Source: Candidatus Woesebacteria bacterium RIFCSPHIGHO2_02_FULL_42_20
GTDB lineage: Bacteria; Patescibacteriota; Microgenomatia; UBA8517
Assembly: GCA_001792535.1 (NCBI GenBank)
Contig: MGGS01000003.1
Location: 1-35,055, forward strand
Reading direction: 5' to 3'
Length of the DNA stretch: 35,055 bases
Shown here: positions 24,940 through 33,060 of the stretch, piece by piece
Position numbering within the stretch: position 1 is the stretch's first letter
Layout of the letters: every line of letters starts with the position of its first letter
Notes under the pieces: generated by a model
Databases searched by the model: none
What the model saw: the letters and a program-made list of their open reading frames with translations, nothing else
Told to the model about the DNA's origin: nothing
Position numbers and translations under genes: made by a program

Positions 24940-25757
24940 AGGTAGATTTATCGGTAATAATAGTTAATTTTAATACTCCCAAATTGGTAAAGGAGTGTGT
25001 TAAATCGGTATCGACTTTAGGAACAGAATCAAATTTTGAAATTATTGCCATTGATAACGCTTCGCGTGAACCTATCGGTAACCGAGATCTTCACCTTTAT
25101 GACGTATCTGTCATACAGAACAAGATAAACTTAGGCTTTGCTAAGGCTGTTAATGTTGGGATAAAAGCTTCTCGGGGTAAATACATATTGCTTTTAAATT
25201 CTGATACTAAGGTTCAAAAAGGTGCAATCGACGAACTTTATCACTTTGCGAAAATTACTCCTGATGCTGGAGTTGTCGGAGCCAAATTACTGAACACAGA
25301 TGGAAGTACTCAGGAATCTTGTTTTAGATTCCCGACGTTATGGAGGACTGTTAAGCAGTATTGGTTGGGTCAGCAAGGAGTGCTGGACAAATACGCACCC
25401 AGTTCTCAAAAAACTGTTGAGGTGGAGGCTGTTGTTGGTGCAGCATTTTTAATTACTCCGAAAGCTAGGGAAAAAGTAGGTTTGCTTGACGAGAGATATT
25501 TTATGTTTTTTGAAGACCTGGATTATTGCAGGAAAATAAGGAAGGCAGGTCTTAAAGTTTATTATTTGCCGACGGCTCATGTTTTTCATTTTCATGGTGC
25601 AAGCGGAAAAAAGTTGGCGGATAGGGCAAACCAATGGCGACGCCTAGTTCCTTCCAGTAAAATATATCACGGCATAATAATGCACTACTTAATTTTCTTA
25701 GTTACTTGGACAAGTCAAAAAGTTTCAACTATATGGAATAAAAAGCCGTTATTGTAA
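24936..25757 (+). CDS. GT2 glycosyltransferase (rhamnosyltransferase-like)
   Basis: 'LSVIIVNFNTPKLVKECVKSV', 'NLGFAKAVNVGI', 'LLNSDTKV', 'DERYFMFFEDLDYCRKIRKAG'. Confidence 0.87.
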   Translation: MKVDLSVIIVNFNTPKLVKECVKSVSTLGTESNFEIIAIDNASREPIGNRDLHLYDVSVIQNKINLGFAKAVNVGIKASRGKYILLLNSDTKVQKGAIDELYHFAKITPDAGVVGAKLLNTDGSTQESCFRFPTLWRTVKQYWLGQQGVLDKYAPSSQKTVEVEAVVGAAFLITPKAREKVGLLDERYFMFFEDLDYCRKIRKAGLKVYYLPTAHVFHFHGASGKKLADRANQWRRLVPSSKIYHGIIMHYLIFLVTWTSQKVSTIWNKKPLL

Positions 25758-27382
25758 GGATAAACTTTTTCTAATATTTGTGACTCTTCTGACTTGATGT
25801 CTTTTTCCGGCAAACGCTCCGGGGGACCTATAAATAATGTTTTAGTAAGATATCTATCTTCCGGCCAATAAATGGCTCGGAATTCGTAATTATCATAACC
25901 CCCGCCTTCCCCCAGAGTGTCGGATCTGTTGCCAAGTAATCTTGCTTGGCGTTGATATTTTTGCGGGGGATATTTTTCATAAAAAAGGTAAAAAATATAT
26001 GGACCCTGATACGAAGTGTCGATTATTATTTTATTAAATGAACCTTTATATTTTTGGGTTGCGGTAACTACCTCTTCATATCCGCACTGCCAACCGGATG
26101 GTCCGACTGCAGTTCGCTTGGAAGTGAAGACATAATAGCTTGCAAAATAAAATGCTACAAAATAAATAAAGCTTGCGGCAAACACCGAAGCAAGTAATAT
26201 TTTGATAAAACTATTTTTTAGTTTGCCGATAATCAGTATTAAATAATACATCCCGGCGCCGGTAATTATCGAAAGTGGCGCGGTCAAGGCCAGGGCTCTT
26301 CTGGCATGAACAGGATCTCGTGTAATGGCCGAAGTGATAGGAGAAACTAAAATCCAAAATAGAATGAATTTTTTGTATTTGGTAGAGATTTTGCTTTTGT
26401 ATAAAAATGCGGCTCCGAAAATAATTAAAACAATATCGGTTAAATACAACATTCCCATTCCCCAGATATATTGTCTTCCGTCTTCAGTCGGTCCTTTGAC
26501 AAATAAAAAGTCCGGGGAAAAGTGGTTTAAAAAGTGGTTAATAAAAGAAAGGCCGTTTTCTAAAGTTGCGGAATGGAAAATATTAACTGTCGGGTTACTG
26601 TCGCCCTGGGCTTTGAGTTCAAACACATATTCGTCGGGTCGTCTATAACCAAAGATCGTGGTTTTTGCAAATTTTTCGCCCTGACCAATGGAAACGACGC
26701 TAAGTAAAATTGGAACTAATAGAAAAAGAGTTAAGATTGCAGTCTTGGCCAACTTTCTCCCTTTGGCAATAATTTCTTTTTTAAACACGAAAACTGTGGT
26801 TAGTAAAATTAAAGGAATGAATACCCGCTCGCCGAAATAGGTGTACAGTGAAAGAAAAAAGATAATTGCAGGTAACACAAAGCTACCTCTTTTTTCAATG
26901 ACCGCTTTTAATAATAAGTATATGCCGGCAAGTGTGATTGTGTAGGCTATTCCTCCTTCAGTTCCCGCTCTAGTGAATTGGATATGCCAAGGGGAAATTG
27001 CCAATGCCAGAGCAGAAAAAAAGGCGATGACTCTCTTTTGAAGAAGTTTCCGTGTAATGAAATAGAGAAAAATCGGTGCGATTGACCCTAATAGTGATGG
27101 GAAAAATCGTACCGAAAATTCGCTTAATCCCCACAACTTAATTATCGGAACCAGACTATACACGTAAAATGGGTACTTGTAGTCTCCGACCGACTTAAAT
27201 TCCATCGGTAAACTTGTTCCATATTCATCTTTGCCTGTTTGAAGTATCGAATAGGCATTATAGCCAAAACTGGCTTCATCCCAATTTAGACATCTAAAGT
27301 CGTCAAGCTTGTAGAACCTTATAACGGCAGATAGTGTGAAAATTAGTATTATTACTAGAAAATCTCCGGCTTTAAATTTCAT
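25715..27382 (-). CDS. GT-C ArnT/PMT-like glycosyltransferase
   Basis: 'NWDEASFGYNAYSILQTGKDEYGTSLPMEFKSVGDYKYPFYVY', 'FSPDFLFVKGPTEDGRQ'; start taken at ATG 27382 (ATGA overlap with upstream gene) rather than 27412. Confidence 0.83.
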   Translation of the reverse strand: MKFKAGDFLVIILIFTLSAVIRFYKLDDFRCLNWDEASFGYNAYSILQTGKDEYGTSLPMEFKSVGDYKYPFYVYSLVPIIKLWGLSEFSVRFFPSLLGSIAPIFLYFITRKLLQKRVIAFFSALALAISPWHIQFTRAGTEGGIAYTITLAGIYLLLKAVIEKRGSFVLPAIIFFLSLYTYFGERVFIPLILLTTVFVFKKEIIAKGRKLAKTAILTLFLLVPILLSVVSIGQGEKFAKTTIFGYRRPDEYVFELKAQGDSNPTVNIFHSATLENGLSFINHFLNHFSPDFLFVKGPTEDGRQYIWGMGMLYLTDIVLIIFGAAFLYKSKISTKYKKFILFWILVSPITSAITRDPVHARRALALTAPLSIITGAGMYYLILIIGKLKNSFIKILLASVFAASFIYFVAFYFASYYVFTSKRTAVGPSGWQCGYEEVVTATQKYKGSFNKIIIDTSYQGPYIFYLFYEKYPPQKYQRQARLLGNRSDTLGEGGGYDNYEFRAIYWPEDRYLTKTLFIGPPERLPEKDIKSEESQILEKVYPYNNGFLFHIVETF

Positions 27383-28008
27383 GTTTTGTTTAGTAGTTCG
27401 GCCAGAAACCAAGGATAGTGAACGGTATAGTTGTGGAAAAATCTTAATATTTCAAAAAACAAAAAGGCTACCAGAATAGAAAAAATTCTTTTATCTTTTT
27501 CATAAGCCTTCTGGGTTCCAAGCGCTGTTAGGTAAGTTAAACCAATTAGGAACGGTATTCGGGTTAACGTTTCAAAATGGGGTGCAAAAAACGCGGCGGG
27601 CACAGCCAATACAATTAGGAGCAAAATCAGAGGTTTGTTTTTATACGCACCATATAAAAAGAAAGGTAGAAAGCTAAGATAAATTGCACCTGCAAGGTGC
27701 GAGCTTTTTGTTGTTTCAGGGTCGCCTTTAAAAAACAGAAAACTTGGGTCAAAGGACTCGAAATATCTTTGAAAAACCTCTTTTGCAAAAAAGACAGGTT
27801 TGTTTACCAATAGTTTTGAAATCATATTGGTCGGTCCAAGCTCGCCTCGTAAAGTATTTATATTGTCAACAAAGTGTTGATTACTGATAATAAGTCGTGG
27901 TGGTAGAGTGTAGTTGATCATTTGGCTGTTGACCGAAAGCGTGATAAACCAGGGAGAAGTAATAATTAAGCCAAAAAACAAAATTATTCTTAACTTAGCT
28001 TTAGACAC
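27379..28008 (-). CDS. Small membrane protein resembling the C-terminal part of ArnT-like GT-C proteins
   Basis: 'FESFDPSFLFFKGDPETTKSS...' aligns with 'FSPEALFFKGDPDLQRS' of 31470..33056; no N-terminal catalytic DE loop; start taken at GTG 28008 after TAACAT box. Confidence 0.62.
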   Translation of the reverse strand: MSKAKLRIILFFGLIITSPWFITLSVNSQMINYTLPPRLIISNQHFVDNINTLRGELGPTNMISKLLVNKPVFFAKEVFQRYFESFDPSFLFFKGDPETTKSSHLAGAIYLSFLPFFLYGAYKNKPLILLLIVLAVPAAFFAPHFETLTRIPFLIGLTYLTALGTQKAYEKDKRIFSILVAFLFFEILRFFHNYTVHYPWFLAELLNKT

Positions 28009-28015
28009 CAGACTA

Positions 28016-28025
28016 ATGTTAAAAT
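28016..28025. promoter_or_regulatory. Overlapping divergent -10 boxes (- TAACAT 28021-28016; + TAAAAT 28020-28025)
   Basis: Each hexamer ends 7 nt before a start codon (GTG 28008 minus, ATG 28033 plus). Confidence 0.55.
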
Positions 28026-28032
28026 AAATCTC

Positions 28033-29721
28033 ATGAAACACAAGACTGTGTTTTTACTTGTCGTCTTGTTAGCTTCAATCTTAAGATTGTATAAACTTGA
28101 TCGTGTCCCCGTTTCGATGTTTGGTGATGAACTTGACGTTGGTTACCATGCCTATTCCATACTCAAAACAGGCCGGGATTACCAAGGTAACTTTATGCCT
28201 TTGCATTTCCATTCACTGGCTGAATGGCGGACTCCATTGTATCTTTATTCCACCGTTCCCACAGTTGCGATATTCGGAATTAGCCCTTACGGCGTGAGGT
28301 TGCCGGCAGCTTTTTTTGGCATAGCAGGGGTGATTGCGGTTTATTTGTTGGTCAAAAAAGTAACAAAGACGAAGCGGCTGGCAATGTTTGCGGCTTTTCT
28401 TTTAACAGTTTCCCCGTGGCATATTCAGTATTCGAGAGCGGCTTTTGAAGTAACCGAGATGCTATTTTTTCTTTTAATGGCTTTACTTTTTTACTTTAAA
28501 GCAAGGGAAAAGTCAAAGTACTTGTGGGTCGCGGTGTTTTTCGCGATGCTTATGCCCTGGGTCTATAGCACTTCTAAGTTGTATGTTCCCCTTGTGTTAC
28601 TTACAGCAATTTTTATTTGGAGAAAATGGCTAGCATTGATACCGTTGAAGCACAAAATTTTGGCTGTTGGCACTGGTCTTGTTTTGGGATTGCCACTAAT
28701 TGTCGTTACTTTAACAGGCGAGGGTAGCCAGAGGTTCGGCTATGTGAGTGTTTTCAGTGACCCGACTGTTGTTCCCGAAGTCGGAGTAGACAGGTGGGAA
28801 GATGCCAAATCAAGAGGTGAAACTGGCGAAGGCTTGTCTCCGGCAATTGCCGACAGGCTTATTCACAACAAATATACAGTCTGGCTCAAGGTCATAACAA
28901 ATAACTATTTGCAGTCTTTTTCTACAGATTTTTTATTTATGAATGGTGACCCCAATCCAAGGCATTCCATAGACGGGATAGGGGAATTTTATAGGATAGA
29001 CTCGATAATGTTGTTGGTTGGAATAATAGTCTTTTTGAAGTCTAAATTGGAGATTAAGGTCAAAACGTTTTTAGTCATTTTGTTATTACTTTCTCCAATA
29101 TCGGCTGCAATTACCAGAGACGGCGGCAATCACGCGACCCGACTCATTCTAATGCTGCCATTTATTGTTCTGCTTGTTTCCTACGGCTTAAATTGGCTAA
29201 GAAAACATAAAACAGCATTTGTTATGTGTTGTTTGCTGTATGTTGTTAACTTTATTTTTTACCAGCATAATTATTGGGTTCATAACCCGTATCAGTCGGA
29301 GAGATGGTGGCATGCCGGTTGGGGAGAGGCGATTCAATTGATTAAACAAGATGAGAAGAATTATGACAAAGTGATAATTTCAATGGCCGGCGAACCGGCG
29401 TGGATATTTTTTGCGGCCTACATGGAATATCCTCCTGAAGCTTGGCAGGAAAACTTTCCAATAGACAACAAGACATCCCTGCGCGGGTTTGGCGATGTAT
29501 CTCATATAGCCAAGTATTATTTCGGTACAGCGAACGTCGAGGGCGGAATATATTCACTACCTAGTCTTATTGACGGTAAAACTTTGTATCTTGCCAATGC
29601 AAAAGAAGTTGGAGGAAATTTGATTAGAGAGCCAGATAAGACCCCGATTGGCTTAAAGTTAATTGACTCGGTAGCATTTCCTTCCGGCGAGCCGGCTTTT
29701 TACTTATTTACAAAATCATGA
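28033..29721 (+). CDS. GT-C ArnT/PMT-like glycosyltransferase
   Basis: 'MFGDELDVGYHAYSILKTGRDYQGNFMPLHFHSLAEWRTPLYLY', 'FSTDFLFMNGDPNPRHSIDG'. Confidence 0.85.
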   Translation: MKHKTVFLLVVLLASILRLYKLDRVPVSMFGDELDVGYHAYSILKTGRDYQGNFMPLHFHSLAEWRTPLYLYSTVPTVAIFGISPYGVRLPAAFFGIAGVIAVYLLVKKVTKTKRLAMFAAFLLTVSPWHIQYSRAAFEVTEMLFFLLMALLFYFKAREKSKYLWVAVFFAMLMPWVYSTSKLYVPLVLLTAIFIWRKWLALIPLKHKILAVGTGLVLGLPLIVVTLTGEGSQRFGYVSVFSDPTVVPEVGVDRWEDAKSRGETGEGLSPAIADRLIHNKYTVWLKVITNNYLQSFSTDFLFMNGDPNPRHSIDGIGEFYRIDSIMLLVGIIVFLKSKLEIKVKTFLVILLLLSPISAAITRDGGNHATRLILMLPFIVLLVSYGLNWLRKHKTAFVMCCLLYVVNFIFYQHNYWVHNPYQSERWWHAGWGEAIQLIKQDEKNYDKVIISMAGEPAWIFFAAYMEYPPEAWQENFPIDNKTSLRGFGDVSHIAKYYFGTANVEGGIYSLPSLIDGKTLYLANAKEVGGNLIREPDKTPIGLKLIDSVAFPSGEPAFYLFTKS

Positions 29722-30356
29722 ATAAGGTCGATATAGTTGTTAACGAAGCTAAAAAATTATTGAAAGAGAATCCGTTTGATGTTGGTCATGATTTGAGTCA
29801 CCACACAATGGTTTGGAGATTGGCTAAACGAATCACTAAAAATATAGATGAAAAAATTGATATGGATGCACTTAAAACTGCATGTTTGTGGCATGATGTG
29901 GTTGTTACCAAGTTGCCAACTAAAGACGTATTACTGAAAACAAAAATGACAGATGACTCTTTAGAGTATTTGGTTGTTCTCTTAAAAAAATATAAATTTA
30001 GTAAAGAGTTTATAAATAAAGTTGTTATAGCAAAAAAATACCACCATTTTGATGAAAAGCCGAGAAGTGTAGAAGGTAAAATTTTGTGGGATGCAGATAA
30101 GCTTGGTGTTTTAGGTTTGAACAGGTGGCAGAGATTTATTCAGGCCGAGAAAAACGGGAAAATTCCAAAATCTTTTGTTAGCTACTATGCAAGCACGTTT
30201 AAAGAAAAGTACTTAAAAACAATGCGTAACAGGTTACATTTTAAATACAGCAAAATCTTGCATGATGAAATGATTCTAAGACTGATTAAGAGTAAAGAGG
30301 GAAGGGCAACCGCAAAAAGGTTTAGCTGGGATTTGAAATCAGCCTTACCAAAATAA
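29718..30356 (+). CDS. HD-domain phosphohydrolase
   Basis: 'VGHDLSHHTMVWRLAKRI', 'ACLWHDVVV', 'LWDADKLGVLG'. Confidence 0.8.
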   Translation: MNKVDIVVNEAKKLLKENPFDVGHDLSHHTMVWRLAKRITKNIDEKIDMDALKTACLWHDVVVTKLPTKDVLLKTKMTDDSLEYLVVLLKKYKFSKEFINKVVIAKKYHHFDEKPRSVEGKILWDADKLGVLGLNRWQRFIQAEKNGKIPKSFVSYYASTFKEKYLKTMRNRLHFKYSKILHDEMILRLIKSKEGRATAKRFSWDLKSALPK

Positions 30357-30748
30357 TGTTCAAAGCCCCTAAAAATACATCTATATTTAAAAAAGAACCA
30401 AAAAATGACAAATATGTCATTCAGTTTGCTCCTGAATTATGCAGGTTTATTAGAGAAAGAAAAAAATGTCAAACTTTTAGGTATGGAGATAAGTATGATT
30501 ATCTGAAAGTTGGGGACAACGTTAAAATTCGGAACGTGATAACAAAAGGAATAATTGGAAAAGCAATAATAACAGATAAAGCTTATAAAATATTTTCAAA
30601 ATTACCGTATAACAATCTTGGTAGTCATGAATCATACAGCAGTAAAGAGCACCAGAAAAAAGTTTTAAGTGGTTATTACACGTACATCGGTCGGGAAATC
30701 TGCGACGACGACCCATTTATAATTTTTGATTTTAAATTAGTTAAATAG
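30356..30748 (+). CDS. ASCH-domain-like protein
   Basis: 'FIRERKKCQTFRYGDKYDYLKVGDNVKIRN' PUA-like/ASCH pattern. Confidence 0.65.
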   Translation: MFKAPKNTSIFKKEPKNDKYVIQFAPELCRFIRERKKCQTFRYGDKYDYLKVGDNVKIRNVITKGIIGKAIITDKAYKIFSKLPYNNLGSHESYSSKEHQKKVLSGYYTYIGREICDDDPFIIFDFKLVK

Positions 30749-30850
30749 TAAATGTTCCTTGTATTAACGTACTAGTACACTAATACACTTCATACAACTA
30801 GTTAGCTGTAGTGTGTTTGAAAGGTAGTTTATCGGTGTTAATATTGATTG

Positions 30851-31480
30851 GTGAAAAAAATACTGATCTTTATACTGATTGGCTTAGGTAATTATTGGAT
30901 TTGGAGGATTTTCGAGACCAGTTTGATACTTGGTCTTTCCTGTATTATCGCCTCGGTTGGTTTGTCGAACTATTTAATTAATAATAAGCGATATCTATTG
31001 ATACTTTCTTCGGCTCTATTAGTAATTATTGGTTTGTTTCAAATAAAAAAATTTGATATCAGATCGTTTACTGGTACCTCTGCACTAGAGAGAGATTTTA
31101 TTGACAAGCGAATGAGGCTCTATCCAAGCCCTCGAGTTGCTCATTGGCTAGAACAAAGGCCGGAAGCAATCGCTTTTTACAGATTTACTGATAACTCAGG
31201 AGAAGTTTTGGATTTTAATTACTACTTCTTTGCTAACCATCCAAGAGAAAGAGCAGCAGTTACCGAATACGCGAAGTTTCCGTGGTTTTATTTGCCACCG
31301 TTTTTGGGAGGGTTGTATCTGTCTTTAAAACAAAAAAGAAATTTAAAGTTCCATCTGTTATTTATGTTTGCAGTTGTTGTAACAGCCGCCGTTTATCCAA
31401 ACGAGCCCGTTGGATTTGTTTTAGTGTTTCCATTCGTCGTTTCATTGAGTGCTTATTCGGTAAATAATTATGTTAAATAA
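30851..31480 (+). CDS. Small membrane protein, possible second copy of the GT-C-like small partner
   Basis: Same size class as 27379..28008 (~210 aa), 'YFFANHPRERAAV...FYLPPFLGGLYLSLK', overlaps the start of the following GT-C by 11 nt. Confidence 0.55.
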   Translation: MKKILIFILIGLGNYWIWRIFETSLILGLSCIIASVGLSNYLINNKRYLLILSSALLVIIGLFQIKKFDIRSFTGTSALERDFIDKRMRLYPSPRVAHWLEQRPEAIAFYRFTDNSGEVLDFNYYFFANHPRERAAVTEYAKFPWFYLPPFLGGLYLSLKQKRNLKFHLLFMFAVVVTAAVYPNEPVGFVLVFPFVVSLSAYSVNNYVK

Positions 31481-33056
31481 ATTGTCTGTATCTGTACTGT
31501 TAATCTTTTGTGCCTTCTTGTTTTTTTGGAGATTGGATAAAGTCCCACCGGGTTTTTATATCGATGAGTCACTCCATTCTTATAACGCACTTTCAATACT
31601 TGAAACAGGAAAAGACGAATATGGCAAAGGTTTCCCTGTGCTTTTTAGATTTTTCGGCTCCTATAATGAGCCACTTTATGTGTACCTTACAACTATTTCT
31701 ATTTGGTTGTTTGGAGAGACCATTTTTGCAGCCAGGCTCATTTCGGCTTTAGCCGGGGTGTTATCGACAATTTTAATATATTTTTTCATGCTCAAGGTTA
31801 CAAAAAACAGGACGACATCTGTTATTGTTGGCCTATTGGGGGCTATGAGTCCATGGCTATTGCTTTATTCACGCACTGGCTTTGAGGTTTCTTTAGCTTT
31901 CTTTTTGTTTTTGCTCGGACTTTTCACCTTTTACTTAGGCACGAAGAAACCGAAATATATAGCAATTTCTTTTTGGTTATTTTCGTTTTCAACGTATGCT
32001 GCGTATACCGAGCGATTCGTGTCACCGCTTCTTGCGCTTTTACTGATATTTATTTTTAAAGAGTATTTGTTTAGAAAAGAAAATCGAAAGTATTTATTAC
32101 TGGGGACATCTGGCGCGCTATTAATTCAAATTCCCCATTTATTTCTTGTATCCACTCCGGCATTTTTCCCGAAAGGAGACCTATTTTCTTTAGGCGGGTT
32201 TATTGCCCGCTACATTTATTATTTCTCACCCGAAGCACTTTTTTTCAAAGGCGACCCAGACCTGCAGCGGTCTGTTCCGGAAATGGCGGTTTTTCCTTTT
32301 TGGCTGGTAATTCCTTATTTTGTTGGTTGGTATTTTTGTTTCAAAAAAAGATTTTCGAATTTGTCCAAACTGATAATAGCTTCGGCTTTGATATCTCCAC
32401 TTCCGGCGGCATTGACTTCAGATCCTTTTGCAACCCACAGAGCCATGCCACTGCTTGCACCACTTCTACTGGTTATAGGGATAGGTGTTAACAAAATTTT
32501 TGAGATTCTAAAACCGTTTTTGGGTGTTTTTTTGTTTCTGTTAATTTTTATGGTCTCAGCACTTCTTTTATGGAGATCCTTTTTTGTACTCTTACCGGGC
32601 GAGCGGTCGTTTTATTGGGGACAGCAGTATGTGGAATTGGCCAAATTAATTAAGCAAGATCACCAAAACCTTTATTTAATTGACCAGGGGAGACTAAAAA
32701 TTGCTTACGCCACGATAGCATATATAGCCGACATTGACCCTTTGATTTTTCAACAGCCACAAAGCCTGGAAATTGAAGAAAATTACTATTCAGCGTTTCC
32801 TTACAACCCAAGCTATTCGTTTGCAAATGTCGAGCTTCGCTCGCTAGACTGGGAAACAGATATTTACAAAAACCAGATTATAGTTGGTGACAACATTAGT
32901 ATTTCACAAGAACAGGCAAGAGAGCACTTTTTGAAAAAAGAATTTGAGATAACCGATCCTTTGGGTGAAGTGTTACTTTCAGGCTTTAAAACAAGTCCCA
33001 AATCAAAGTGTGAATCCATCAAGTACGAAAATACTCACTGCAAAGGTGTAAAATAA
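31470..33056 (+). CDS. GT-C ArnT/PMT-like glycosyltransferase
   Basis: 'YIDESLHSYNALSILETGKDEYGKGFPVLFRFFGSYNEPLYVYL', 'ALFFKGDPDLQRS'. Confidence 0.85.
   Translation: MLNKLSVSVLLIFCAFLFFWRLDKVPPGFYIDESLHSYNALSILETGKDEYGKGFPVLFRFFGSYNEPLYVYLTTISIWLFGETIFAARLISALAGVLSTILIYFFMLKVTKNRTTSVIVGLLGAMSPWLLLYSRTGFEVSLAFFLFLLGLFTFYLGTKKPKYIAISFWLFSFSTYAAYTERFVSPLLALLLIFIFKEYLFRKENRKYLLLGTSGALLIQIPHLFLVSTPAFFPKGDLFSLGGFIARYIYYFSPEALFFKGDPDLQRSVPEMAVFPFWLVIPYFVGWYFCFKKRFSNLSKLIIASALISPLPAALTSDPFATHRAMPLLAPLLLVIGIGVNKIFEILKPFLGVFLFLLIFMVSALLLWRSFFVLLPGERSFYWGQQYVELAKLIKQDHQNLYLIDQGRLKIAYATIAYIADIDPLIFQQPQSLEIEENYYSAFPYNPSYSFANVELRSLDWETDIYKNQIIVGDNISISQEQAREHFLKKEFEITDPLGEVLLSGFKTSPKSKCESIKYENTHCKGVK
33049..33054 (+). 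promoter_or_regulatory. -10-like TAAAAT overlapping the upstream stop codon, 6 nt before GTG 33061
   Basis: GTAAAATAATTTTGTGAAA. Confidence 0.4.
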
Positions 33057-33060
33057 TTTT

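Noticed and set aside
30769-30806. Resemblance to an E. coli-type TrpR operator (ACTAGT core)
   Set aside because: Spacing of half sites does not match and no trp genes or TrpR are present; treated only as generic palindromes.
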